64,000 bases of DNA, taken from Pollutimonas sp963706785 (GTDB taxonomy: Bacteria > Pseudomonadota > Gammaproteobacteria > Burkholderiales > Burkholderiaceae_B). A program made the position numbers and the translations under genes. The notes beneath the pieces are model-generated. The model worked only from the letters and a program-made list of their open reading frames with translations, was not told where the DNA came from and did not search any database. This document shows, in pieces, positions 55,436-63,767 of this stretch. Numbering within the stretch: the first letter of the stretch is position 1; each line of letters starts with the position of its first letter. The DNA lies in NCBI GenBank assembly GCA_963706785.1, contig CAVPNJ010000004.1, positions 1 to 64,000 on the forward strand. Reading direction: 5' to 3'.

Positions 55436-55470
55436 CAAGGGCCTACGCTTTCGCGTAGGCCCTTATTTTT
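55436..55470 (+). terminator. Terminator of tRNA-Met
   Basis: AAGGGCCTACGC and GCGTAGGCCCTT pair around TTTC and run into ATTTTTTG. Confidence 0.88.
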
Positions 55471-55503
55471 TGCTTGAAGCGAGAAGCGAACGGCCGGCGT
55501 CAC

Positions 55504-55674
55504 TTAACAGTTCCCCGACACACAGAATCCGCTCCCGCGATGCCCGCCTTGATCGAAATAACCACCACCGCCACCGCCATTGCCGCTATCACCGCTTGGA
55601 TACGTACTGCCGCTTTGGCCGTAGCCCGCACAACCGGATAACGCCAACACTAGAGCTAGAAGCAATATTTTCAT
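55504..55674 (-). CDS. Small Gly-rich lipoprotein
   Basis: A 56-residue protein with a lipoprotein signal (LLLALVLALSGCAG, Cys being the lipidated residue) and a glycine-rich mature part ending in two closely spaced cysteines (FCVSGNC). ATG 55674 is closer to the signal peptide than 55698. Function unknown; it may be surface or outer-membrane attached. Confidence 0.55.
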   Translation of the reverse strand: MKILLLALVLALSGCAGYGQSGSTYPSGDSGNGGGGGGYFDQGGHRGSGFCVSGNC

Positions 55675-55953
55675 GTCGTTCTCACCGAGTTTGAGCACAC
55701 TAAATTCTAGTTGTTTGCTGGATATCCGGGGATTGCAATCGGTAACTGGGCGCGTCGATCAGCGGGGAGTTCACTTGATTAATATCTAAAGTCACTGCCA
55801 ACTGGCAGAACGTATACGCCTAGTGGCGAGCCTTCCCCGATTTGCCCCATTCCGGGCGCGGTCGATGATACACTCGGGCGGTCCGATATGGACGACGACG
55901 CGGGCAGTCACCGTGCCGCCCGCGCCTACAAACAAAACAAAAATGGGGCATCC

Positions 55954-56175
55954 ATGGAATACGTCATTCAAGTTCTTTCCGCAATACTCGTTGGCACTGC
56001 CATCGGCGCCATTATTGGTCCGCGCAGCCGCTCACTTTTCATCGGCTCCGTCGCGGCAATCGCGCTCGGCGCTGTGTCCATCATCACTGCTTCCTGGGTG
56101 ATGCTGGCAATTGGAACTGCAATCTTTCTGGCGGCTCAGTCTGTGCAGCGGGATAACTATCCTGCTCGCAGCTAA
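55954..56175 (+). CDS. Small membrane protein of unknown function
   Basis: A 73-residue protein with two or three hydrophobic segments (VIQVLSAILVGTAIGAIIG; SLFIGSVAAIALGAVSIITA; WVMLAIGTAIFLA). ATG 55954 follows GGGGCATCC. No family is recognised. A hairpin at 56202-56219 (AGCGCC/GGCGCT with a T-rich end) could stop its transcript inside the end of the convergent LysR gene. Confidence 0.5.
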   Translation: MEYVIQVLSAILVGTAIGAIIGPRSRSLFIGSVAAIALGAVSIITASWVMLAIGTAIFLAAQSVQRDNYPARS

Positions 56176-56197
56176 ACGCATAACCGTATTTATGTTC

Positions 56198-57106
56198 TCA
56201 AGCGCCGTCATCCGGCGCTTTGTTATTTGACGCCATCGTTCGGGCCAATTTCACCACCGCCTTCAAGAACACAGACTCATCGTTCTTGCGCCAACTGAGC
56301 ATAATGGGCGTTGTAAAACCTGGTTCGTCCAGAGCGACGTAAGCCACGTCATCCCTGTGCAGGTTTCTTACCGATTCGGGAACCAGCGCGGCCCCTACGC
56401 CGGCGGCGACGAGGCCTATTGCCGTTTGCAGTTCGTTGACCTCCTGCACGACATTCAAGTTGTGGCCTTTATTCCTGAATAAATCAAGCAGGTGGTCGGC
56501 ATAGCTGGGACGTGGCCGGGCGGGATACAGAATGAGCGGCTCGGGGACCACATCTTTCAGTGTCAGAACTTTGCGCCTTGCCAGCGGGTGATGTACGGGC
56601 AGTGCCACGGTGATACGCTCGTCGCGCAGGATAAGGCGCTCGATTTCGCTATCGTGCAGCGTGATCCGGCCAACCCCCAGATCGATCCGCCCTGTTTTCA
56701 GGGCGTCGAATTGCTGCAGGGTCGTCATTTCAATAAGCCCGATGTCAACCTGAGTATCTAGTTCGCGCAGGCGGGAAATGTACTGGGGCATGAAGCCATA
56801 AAGTGTCGAGGGCACAAACCCAAGGCCGAACCAGCGTTTGTCCTTGCGTCCGATACGCTGCGTAGCCTTGATGACTTCTTCCAGTTTCTGCGTCAAATTT
56901 TCGGTTTGATCCAGGAAATATCGGCCCGCGTCGGTCATGCGTATGCCGCGCCCTATGCGCTCGAACAGGTCTACCCCAAGCTCCTCTTCAAGCAACTTGA
57001 TCTGCCGGCTAAGGGGCGGCTGTGCCATGTGCAGCGATCGGGCGGCACGGGTAAAGCTGAGCTCGGTCGCTACTTGCCGAAAATATCGAATCTGACGAAG
57101 TTCCAC
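56198..57106 (-). CDS. catR: LysR-family regulator, CatR/BenM-like
   Basis: Protein of 302 residues. The N-terminus MELRQIRYFRQVATELSFTR with AQPPLSRQIKLLEEELGVDL is close to the CatM/BenM/CatR group, which activates catechol and benzoate genes with cis,cis-muconate. It is divergent from the bug-catC-pcaD genes, and an ATAC-N7-GTAT box typical of this group lies five bases in front of its start. It therefore probably represses itself and activates the cat genes. Confidence 0.82.
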   Translation of the reverse strand: MELRQIRYFRQVATELSFTRAARSLHMAQPPLSRQIKLLEEELGVDLFERIGRGIRMTDAGRYFLDQTENLTQKLEEVIKATQRIGRKDKRWFGLGFVPSTLYGFMPQYISRLRELDTQVDIGLIEMTTLQQFDALKTGRIDLGVGRITLHDSEIERLILRDERITVALPVHHPLARRKVLTLKDVVPEPLILYPARPRPSYADHLLDLFRNKGHNLNVVQEVNELQTAIGLVAAGVGAALVPESVRNLHRDDVAYVALDEPGFTTPIMLSWRKNDESVFLKAVVKLARTMASNNKAPDDGA

Positions 57107-57110
57107 TTTG

Positions 57111-57125
57111 ATACCATAAAAGTAT
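57111..57125. promoter_or_regulatory. CatR/BenM-type box ATAC-N7-GTAT
   Basis: ATAC CATAAAA GTAT matches the known CatM/BenM/CatR recognition pattern exactly. It lies between catR and the divergent Bug gene. Confidence 0.65.
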
Positions 57126-57227
57126 TGTTAGCGACCAATATAGTCTTAGACATATCTCTGTCACAACTAGATAATTCGGCTATACGCGTCCTGCATGGCG
57201 ACGTACCTATACGCAAAGGAGATGGCA

Positions 57228-58250
57228 TTGGAAAAGATTCACACTCGTTCGCCGTTTAAAAACGGCGCGCGCGCAGGCATCGCCAAGGCGGTGTTTTCAG
57301 TAGCAGCCGCATCGGTGCTGGCGCTTGGCGCCACGGCCGCGCAGGCGCAAACCTACCCTGACCGACCCATCAACTGGGTCGTGCCCTTTCCTCCGGGCGG
57401 CGCAATGGACACCATTGCACGGGTGTTAGGCGAAACCATGAGCCAAGATCTCGGCCAAAGTATCGTGGTCGAAAACAAATCTGGTGCGGGCGGCAATATC
57501 GGCGCCTCGTATGTGTCGAAGGCCAAACCCGACGGCTATACGATCATGATCGTTGCCAACGGCATGGCGGTAAACCCTTCATTGTACAAGTCGCTGTACT
57601 ACGACCCCATCAAGGATTTCGAGCCCATTTCGCTTTTGGCCGCCGTCCCGAACATTCTGGTCACTCAAGCGGCCCGCAAGGACGTGAACTCCATGCAGGA
57701 CGTAATGGCACAGGCTAAAGCGAAACCCGGCGAGTACACGTATGCGTCGGCAGGCGTGGGTACCTCGATCCACCTGGCCGGTGCCCTGTTTACTTATATG
57801 GGTAAGCTCGACATGCTGCACGTTCCGTACAAAGGCAGCGGCCCGGCGATATCCGACCTTCTAGGTGGGCAGGTCGACTATATGTTCGACAGCATCACCT
57901 CGGCCAAACCGCAAATCGATGCGGGCAAGCTTAAGGCTCTGGCGATTACCACTACCAAGCGCTCGTCGTCTATGCCCGATGTGCCCACCGTTGCCGAAAG
58001 CGGCCTCGAAGGCTACGATCTGACTCCATGGTTTGCTACATTCGCGCCAGCCGGGACTCCTCCCGAGGTCATCAATAAGCTGAATGCCTCAATGCTGAAA
58101 GCAATGAAGTCCGAGAAGGTGCAGACGATTTTCGCTGGCATTGGTGCGGAGCCAATCGGCAGCACGCCTGAAGAGCTCAAAACCTATCTGGCTGAAGAAA
58201 CTGCCAAGTGGTCCAAAATCATCAAGGACACCGGAATTACGCCTAACTAA
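57228..58250 (+). CDS. Bug-type periplasmic solute-binding protein
   Basis: Protein of 340 residues with a signal peptide ending ALGATAAQAQ and the Bug blocks YPDRPINWVVPFPPGGAMD, VVENKSGAGGNIGASYVSKA and PDGYTIMIVANGMAVNPSLY. I favour TTG 57228 because AAGGAG ends six bases before it, while that same site touches ATG 57222 directly. It is divergent from catR and precedes catC, so it may bind an aromatic acid that feeds catechol degradation (inference). A terminator follows, so catC-pcaD probably have their own promoter or rely on read-through. Confidence 0.87.
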   Translation: MEKIHTRSPFKNGARAGIAKAVFSVAAASVLALGATAAQAQTYPDRPINWVVPFPPGGAMDTIARVLGETMSQDLGQSIVVENKSGAGGNIGASYVSKAKPDGYTIMIVANGMAVNPSLYKSLYYDPIKDFEPISLLAAVPNILVTQAARKDVNSMQDVMAQAKAKPGEYTYASAGVGTSIHLAGALFTYMGKLDMLHVPYKGSGPAISDLLGGQVDYMFDSITSAKPQIDAGKLKALAITTTKRSSSMPDVPTVAESGLEGYDLTPWFATFAPAGTPPEVINKLNASMLKAMKSEKVQTIFAGIGAEPIGSTPEELKTYLAEETAKWSKIIKDTGITPN

Positions 58251-58305
58251 GTGCGACTCGGTCTTCTTACCCTAGCCGACCCCGCGTTGGCATCGCTATA
58301 GATTC

Positions 58306-58341
58306 CCGGCATACTTATCAAAGAGTATGCCGGCTTTTCTT
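58306..58341 (+). terminator. Terminator after the Bug gene
   Basis: CCGGCATACT and AGTATGCCGG pair perfectly around an eight-base loop and are followed by CTTTTCTT. Confidence 0.85.
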
Positions 58342-58372
58342 ATCTACGGATTAACTTTTTCAGGATTTCAAT

Positions 58373-58648
58373 ATGCTTTTCATGGTCGAAATGAACGTCA
58401 ATATTCCTTCGGACTTACCCACCGAAACGGCTAACGAGATCAAGGCGAAAGAAAAACAGTATTCGCAAGACCTTCAGCGTTCCGGCAAGTGGGCGCATAT
58501 CTGGCGCATCGTCGGCGAATACAAGAACATCAGTATCTTCGACGTCGAAAGCAACGACGAACTGCACACTTTGCTAAGCGGCCTGCCGCTGTTCCCCTAC
58601 ATGGATATCAAAGTAACGGCACTGTGCCGCCACCCATCCGCCATTTAA
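58373..58648 (+). CDS. catC: Muconolactone delta-isomerase
   Basis: Protein of 91 residues, the usual CatC length (decamer-forming ferredoxin-like fold). MLFMVEMNVNIPSDLP, the conserved Glu/Lys residues in EIKAKEKQYSQDLQRSGKW and FDVESNDELHTLLSGLPLFP are typical. It converts muconolactone to 3-oxoadipate enol-lactone in the catechol ortho-cleavage route. pcaD follows 24 bases later. Confidence 0.93.
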   Translation: MLFMVEMNVNIPSDLPTETANEIKAKEKQYSQDLQRSGKWAHIWRIVGEYKNISIFDVESNDELHTLLSGLPLFPYMDIKVTALCRHPSAI

Positions 58649-58672
58649 ATCAAACCCGGAGACCGTATCCCC

Positions 58673-59455
58673 ATGAGCGTTGCACGCATCAACAGCGAAG
58701 ACTTCCATTACACCCTTAACGGCCCCGACAGTGCTCCCGTTCTGGTTTTATCGAACTCTCTTGGCACGACTCAAGCCATGTGGGCCGGGCAAGTCGATGC
58801 ATTGCGTGACCGCTTTCGGGTGTTGACCTACGACACCCGTGGCCACGGCTTATCGGTCAAGAATAAAGGTCCGTACGCCATGGACCAGTTGGGGAACGAC
58901 GTGCTTCAGCTGCTCGATAGCTTGGGCATCAAGCAGGCGTCGTTCTGCGGTATCTCGATGGGCGGACTGATCGGGCAATGGCTGGGCGTGCACGCGCCCC
59001 AGCGTATCGACAAGTTAATCGTCTGCAACACGGCGGCTCGCATCGGAACACCCGAAGGCTGGCTCGATCGGGCTGGCCTTGTCAGGACGGAAGGCATGGG
59101 GCCAGTGGCCGACGGCACTATCCCGCGGTGGTTTACCAGCGACTTCGCGACTGACCAAAAAGACATGGTCGACGCGATGATCAGCGAATTGCGCCAGACT
59201 GATGCGGAAGGCTATGCCTCTTGTTGCGATGCGCTCGCGTACGCCGACTTCCGTGAGCAGATCGCGTCCATATCCGTGCCTACGCTGGTTGTCGCCGGAC
59301 TACACGATCCGGTCACCACGCCGGCGGACGCCGACTACATGGCCGAGCGTATCACTGGCGCGCAGCGCGTTGATCTGCCTGCGTCTCATTTGTCGAACAT
59401 AGAAGCGAACGACGCATTCAACGTGGCGATCAGCGACTTTTTGACCCAAAATTAA
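58673..59455 (+). CDS. pcaD: 3-Oxoadipate enol-lactonase
   Basis: Protein of 260 residues with the alpha/beta hydrolase fold: LSNSLGTTQAMW (oxyanion region), nucleophile Ser in FCGISMGGLIGQWLG, acid in VVAGLHDPVTTPADA and His in ASHLSNIEAND. It hydrolyses the enol-lactone made by CatC to 3-oxoadipate. It resembles the shorter hydrolase at 14766 but is clearly the PcaD type. A terminator follows. Confidence 0.92.
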   Translation: MSVARINSEDFHYTLNGPDSAPVLVLSNSLGTTQAMWAGQVDALRDRFRVLTYDTRGHGLSVKNKGPYAMDQLGNDVLQLLDSLGIKQASFCGISMGGLIGQWLGVHAPQRIDKLIVCNTAARIGTPEGWLDRAGLVRTEGMGPVADGTIPRWFTSDFATDQKDMVDAMISELRQTDAEGYASCCDALAYADFREQIASISVPTLVVAGLHDPVTTPADADYMAERITGAQRVDLPASHLSNIEANDAFNVAISDFLTQN

Positions 59456-59490
59456 GGCCTAAGCGGCTTTGCCGCAAAGGCCTTGTTTCT
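59455..59490 (+). terminator. Terminator after pcaD
   Basis: AAGGCCT and AGGCCTT pair around an inner stem GCGGC/GCCGC and are followed by TGTTT. Confidence 0.8.
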
Positions 59491-59507
59491 AGCAGTGTAG
59501 GGCGTTA

Positions 59508-60627
59508 CTACTTCCGGGTGTAACGCCTTACTTTTTCTTCGTCCAGCGTTATGCCCAGCCCTGGTCCCTTGGGCAGCTTCAGCGCGAAATCACGATAGTC
59601 CAGGCGCTCGACAAGAATATCGTCCTGCAGTAATAGCGGACCAAACATCTCGGTTCCCCACTCCAACTTGTTCACCGTGGCAAACAGATGCGCCGCCGCC
59701 ACGGTAGAGATCGACCCCTCAAGCATCGTGCCACCATATAGGGCAATATCAGCAGCCTGCGCGATGCCGATCAAATCGCGCGCGCCTTGCAGGCCGCCCG
59801 CCTGTTCGATCTTGATCGCAAACACATCAGCGCACTTGTTCGCTGCCAGCGCAAAGCCATCTTCCCTGCCCTTGAGCGCTTCGTCAGCCATGATGGGCAA
59901 AATGCCCAGTCCCGTCAGGCGCGCCATGCCGGGAAGGTTCTTCTCGTGTATAGGTTGCTCGACCAGCTCTACCCCAATATCGGCCAATGGACGCAACATC
60001 TGCAGGGCCTGGGTTTCGGACCAGCCTTGGTTCACATCGATACGCACACTGATGTCATCGCCCACCGCCGCCTTGATTGCGGCGATATGGCGCAGATCGT
60101 CCTTAAGGGGACGCATGCCGACCTTCAGCTTAAAGATGTTGTGCCGGCGCGCCTCCAGCATTTGCATCGCCTCGGCGATGTCTTTGTCGGTGTCGCCGCT
60201 GGCCAATGTCCATGCCACGCTGATTTCTTCATGCACCGCACCGCCAAACAAGGTGCTAAGCGGAACACCCAGGCGTTTTGCACAAGCGTCATAAATGGCC
60301 GTTTCAATCGGCGCTCTTGGCGAAATGATTCGCCTTGATGGCCTTGTCGATCCGAACCCGCAGCGCCGCGGGGCTGTTGGCCGGTTGGCCCACAATCAGC
60401 GGTGCAAAATACGCGTCGATATTGGTCTTAATACTTTCGGGGCTTTCGCCGCCATAGTTCAGTCCGCCTATCGTCGTCGCCTCGCCGATACCTTCAATGC
60501 CATCCGAGGTTTTGATCCGGACCAGCACAATGGTTTGGCATTGCATCGTTGCGACCGACATTTTGTGCGGTCTGATGGTGGGGATATCGAGAATATGGGT
60601 GCTGACTTCTACTATGGTGGGTTGCAT
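59508..60627 (-). pseudogene. catB: Muconate cycloisomerase, frameshifted near 60310
   Basis: Enolase-superfamily enzyme of the CatB branch that turns cis,cis-muconate into muconolactone. The first frame (60627 to 60304) covers the capping domain: HKMSVATMQCQTIVLVRI, GIGEATTIGGLNYGGESPES, KAIKANHFAKSA. It then stops. The next frame continues IETAIYDACAKRLGVPLSTL, with barrel motifs FKLKVGMRPLKDD (Lys pair), SVRIDVNQGWSE and IMADEALKGREDGFALA to 59508. One surplus base at about 60306-60314 explains the break; the joined protein has about 372 residues, normal for CatB. It is convergent with pcaD rather than in the same transcript. catA is not in the window. Confidence 0.85.
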
Positions 60628-60812
60628 CGCGGCTCGGCTCTACACTAGTTAATCGGACCTTCCGAGTATAGGTTTTGACCGAGTCCGGGTCTAATATAGA
60701 TTGGGTCGGCAATGATACCTGCAGGGTATTGGTACCTTTCAACGCCCTGCTTTTTTGCGACTGTGCTCTTGTTATCATGAGCCGTCCCCCCATGCATAGT
60801 CTCAAAGGAAAA

Positions 60813-61082
60813 ATGGAAATCAAGCTTAGGAAAGAAGTCGAAGACCAATTAGTCGGGTCACTGCGCCGATACTGGAAACAAGAAGAAGACGAAGATCTGG
60901 GCGAGCTTCGTGCCAAGCTGTTCTTGAAATTCATACTTCAGGAAGTCGGCCCGAGCGTATACAACCAGGCCATTGCCGACGCCCAGGCCTATATGCAAGA
61001 CAAGGCCACCGAAATGGAAATCACCTGCTACGCGGAAGAATCCACTTACTGGGCCAAGCAGAACAAATCCGCGCGCCGGTAA
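60813..61082 (+). CDS. DUF2164 domain protein
   Basis: Protein of 89 residues. The pattern LVGSLRRYWKQEEDEDLGEL, then LFLKFILQEVGPSVYNQAIA and DAQAYMQDK matches DUF2164. Function unknown. ATG 60813 is chosen since it opens the conserved domain (MEIKLRKEVED) right after AAAGGAA; longer frames up to 60675 add nonconserved residues. It is divergent from catB and convergent with the glutaredoxin-like gene. Confidence 0.8.
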   Translation: MEIKLRKEVEDQLVGSLRRYWKQEEDEDLGELRAKLFLKFILQEVGPSVYNQAIADAQAYMQDKATEMEITCYAEESTYWAKQNKSARR

Positions 61083-61088
61083 GCTGAA

Positions 61089-61463
61089 TCAGGCAATTGC
61101 AGCGAAGCGCTGTTCCAGATAAGCGATGATCGCTTTCGATTCGTACAGCCATCGCGATTCGCCATCTTCCTGAATCAATAGGCACGGCACTTTGATCTTG
61201 CCGCCGCCTTCTAGCAAGCGCTGGCGCTGCACGGGGTCGTTTTTCGCATCGTGCAAAGTCACTGGCACATTCAGCCGGTGCAAGGTACGGCGGGTCTTGA
61301 CGCAAAAGGGACAGGCATGGAACTGATAAAGCGACAAACCAGCGGCCTGCTCGATGACGGCCGCCTGCCCTGCTGCAGAACGCTGCTGGGGACGGGGACG
61401 GCTAATCGCGTCGCCAAGCAAAATCAATTGACCAAGACCAACACGCACAGCTTTTATAAACAT
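61089..61463 (-). CDS. Glutaredoxin / GST N-terminal domain protein
   Basis: Protein of 124 residues: one hydrophobic or signal-like N-terminal stretch (FIKAVRVGLGQLILLGDAIS), then a thioredoxin fold with CPFC in YQFHACPFCVKTRRTLHRLN, the cis-Pro in KIKVPCLL and the GST-type SRWLYESKAIIAYLEQRF. It probably uses glutathione for thiol-disulfide exchange at the membrane. ATG 61463 gives this form; 61496 adds 11 residues. The stop lies six bases from the DUF2164 stop. Confidence 0.8.
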   Translation of the reverse strand: MFIKAVRVGLGQLILLGDAISRPRPQQRSAAGQAAVIEQAAGLSLYQFHACPFCVKTRRTLHRLNVPVTLHDAKNDPVQRQRLLEGGGKIKVPCLLIQEDGESRWLYESKAIIAYLEQRFAAIA

Positions 61464-61535
61464 GAACACTATCTCGAAACTTGGATGAAGGCGCAAGTCT
61501 ACTCTTTCTGGAATTAACGCGACGTCCGATGCCCG

Positions 61536-62354
61536 TTACTGAGCTGCGCTCTGTGCGCGCGCTTCGGCCAATGCAATGGTCAAGTGCTGAACTTTTGCTT
61601 TAAGCCTATCGCGCTCTTCAGTTAATTCTGCAAGCGCCTGCTTCAGGCGGTGAATAGCAATTTGATCAGGAGTCGCATCGCTAGGTAAGGCTTCCAGTGC
61701 AGGCTTAGGGGGCAAGCGGGATTCACGTACTTCCCTTGCCGCCTGACGAAGCTCTTTCTTGCCTCCGGCCACGGCGGCCACCTGCTTATCGCTGGGCAGG
61801 GAGGCCACGGCGGCCGCCGCGTTAATCGAGATTACGCCCGACTTCACGGCGCCGACGAGTTCTGGCGCCGCGGTCTTTTGAATTTTCTCGATCTGGCCCA
61901 ATGTTGCGCTGCTGACCCTTGCCGCGCGCGCGACCGATTCGCGCGTAAGTGGTGGCTCTGCGTCCGGCTGTGGCGGGGCTTCGGCACTCGCCAGTTCGGC
62001 GTGCGATTGCTGCGCGCGCGCCTGCGCAATCCGTGCCGCCACGATTTCCTTCTTGCGTAAGGCAAGCACCCCCCGCTGAAAGTCCGAGACACTGCGACGC
62101 CCTAGATGGTTGTCGATCATCCATAAATGCACATCGTCCATGGATTTGAATGTCGGGTTTTGCACGGTCTTGAACGGGATGCCGTGCTTCTGGCAAATGG
62201 CGTAGCGGTTATGTCCGTCTACCAGAACATCACCCCACAACACGAGCGCATCGCGGCAGCCCTCGGACAATAAACTGCGCTCCAGCGCCGTCGCTTCGTC
62301 TTCAGTTAGGGGGTCGATGTAGGCACGAAGGTCTTCGTTGATAGTGATGCTCAT
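61536..62354 (-). CDS. ParB N-terminal-like domain protein
   Basis: Protein of 272 residues. The first 110 residues have a ParB/Noc-type nuclease-like domain (PLTEDEATALERSLLSEGCR; LVDGHNRYAICQKHGI), then a helix-turn-helix region (TRESVARAARVSSATLGQIE) and a C-terminal coiled coil (QALAELTEERDRLKAKVQHL). It is not the chromosomal ParB (no GERRxR box). Similar proteins are annotated as plasmid replication or partition related. It could be a regulator or a segregation-like protein. A cluster of DnaA-box-like 9-mers lies 60-100 bases upstream. Confidence 0.7.
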   Translation of the reverse strand: MSITINEDLRAYIDPLTEDEATALERSLLSEGCRDALVLWGDVLVDGHNRYAICQKHGIPFKTVQNPTFKSMDDVHLWMIDNHLGRRSVSDFQRGVLALRKKEIVAARIAQARAQQSHAELASAEAPPQPDAEPPLTRESVARAARVSSATLGQIEKIQKTAAPELVGAVKSGVISINAAAAVASLPSDKQVAAVAGGKKELRQAAREVRESRLPPKPALEALPSDATPDQIAIHRLKQALAELTEERDRLKAKVQHLTIALAEARAQSAAQ

Positions 62355-62410
62355 AGCTCAAGTAATAATCTGGTGGCGGGGCTTAGTGTACAAAAGCAGA
62401 GGGTTCGCTG

Positions 62411-62451
62411 TTGTCCACAGAGACTTAGTTATCCACACTTTCTGTGAATAA
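62411..62451. promoter_or_regulatory. Cluster of three DnaA boxes
   Basis: TTGTCCACA (62411-62419), the consensus TTATCCACA (62429-62437) and TGTGAATAA (62443-62451, reverse TTATTCACA) lie within 41 bases upstream of the ParB-like gene. The rest of 62452-62725 holds no gene I can support. Confidence 0.6.
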
Positions 62452-62725
62452 CCCTAGGGATAACCCTCGAGCATGTCATAAAAAGGTAATGATTACATGC
62501 CCCCAAGGTTCGGTGGTCAACAATCGACAGTCCGTGAGACATGTTGGGCACATAGCCGGCGCATCTGTCGTTCGGATGACCACAGTTCAGACTAGGCCAC
62601 CCAACGGCCTATGCCGACTAGCGACTTGTTGGCGCAATTCTAATCAGGAAAAATTCATGCTCGCCACGGCTCGCCATGCGCTTGTCCGGCACTCAAGGCA
62701 GACAATGGTTTCTGAAGGATAGCTC

Positions 62726-62914
62726 ATGGCAGGCCGATACATGATTCTGGTAGAACGCGACGACGATGTGGTGGTTCCGATCGTCAGTACCCTCGACGAC
62801 GGAGGCATGAGCTTTTTCCGCTCTCGCCAGGAAGCCAACGAGTCAGCGACCCGCAACCTGCTCTGCGCTGCCTATCCCTATACGATTATTGACGTCGATG
62901 AAGCTTGGGCCTGA
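62726..62914 (+). CDS. Small protein of unknown function
   Basis: A 62-residue acidic protein (MILVERDDDVVVPIVSTLDD; FFRSRQEANESATRNLLCAA) with a good ribosome site AAGGA seven bases before ATG 62726. No family is recognised. The compact alternation of strands and helix suggests a small folded domain. The 270 bases that follow (62915-63185) show no gene I recognise. Confidence 0.55.
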   Translation: MAGRYMILVERDDDVVVPIVSTLDDGGMSFFRSRQEANESATRNLLCAAYPYTIIDVDEAWA

Positions 62915-63185
62915 GGCCATCAAAGTTGGACGCACTATCATCAAACTTGAACCCCATCTTGGCATCGAGAACTTGTGTCGTTCAAATGGATTGACGGCTA
63001 ATCTCCGGCACCGGCATACAACTTACCTATCGTTTGGCGCTTTTAATCCCCTTGCAAGCCAGCGGCCAGGGCGGTATTGCCCGGCTTGCGAATTCGCGGA
63101 TGGGTCAAGCTACGACGGCCAAAATGGAGCCTAGTACATCAGCCGCGGCCGGACAGCGAGTTCGCAGTTGGTGGGGCTGCGCTAA

Positions 63186-63767
63186 TTATTGCGCTTTCCG
63201 CAGCGCCAGCCCTACGAACAGGGCGGCCCACCCTTGAATGAACAGATCAATTGCCAGCAGCAAGCCCAATATCCACAAACTATTTCCGGGCCAGTTGATG
63301 GCGATCAGAATTCCCGTCAGCAACGTGATGACCCCAGACAAGGCGAGCCATCCGGCGCCTTGTTGAGCTCGGTTATTGAACCAAATCCATAAGCGCAAGG
63401 CACCTGAGGCAATAAGCGTGGCCCCGAAAAGCAAGGTCAGCGCCGATGCGCCTGCCACCGGATTGACGACAGCCAGCACGCCCGCACCTACATAGAAGAG
63501 GCCGCTGATCGTCCAGAATAGAAATCCGGTCCATTGCCTGACGCGCCACGCGTGTATTAACTGACCCACGCCACCAATCAGCATTAAGATACCGATGAAC
63601 AATACGCTGACCAAAGTTGCCTCAACAATATGAATCATGGCGATTATGCCCAATACCAGCAATACCGCACCCAGCCCAACAAACCAGCCCCAATGGGCCT
63701 GAAGGGAAGTCAAGGCATCGGTCAGTGTCGCATTAGGCGGATCAACGGGAGGTACGGGATCAGTCAT
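63186..63767 (-). CDS. HdeD-family (DUF308) membrane protein
   Basis: Protein of 193 residues with six membrane segments in three related pairs: WGWFVGLGAVLLVLGIIAMI, TLVSVLFIGILMLIGGVGQL, FLFWTISGLFYVGAGVLAVV, LLTGILIAINWPGNSLWILG. The HdeD family is linked to acid resistance in enterobacteria; in other groups the role is unknown. ATG 63767 has AAGGTG upstream; the longer frame to 63947 adds residues with no membrane or domain character. The last 230 bases of the window (63768-64000) show no gene I can support. Confidence 0.85.
   Translation of the reverse strand: MTDPVPPVDPPNATLTDALTSLQAHWGWFVGLGAVLLVLGIIAMIHIVEATLVSVLFIGILMLIGGVGQLIHAWRVRQWTGFLFWTISGLFYVGAGVLAVVNPVAGASALTLLFGATLIASGALRLWIWFNNRAQQGAGWLALSGVITLLTGILIAINWPGNSLWILGLLLAIDLFIQGWAALFVGLALRKAQ

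Noticed and set aside
61800..62451. Chromosomal replication origin
   Set aside because: Three DnaA boxes and a ParB-like gene are present, but there is no AT-rich unwinding region, dnaA, dnaN or rpmH, and the ParB-like protein is not the canonical type.
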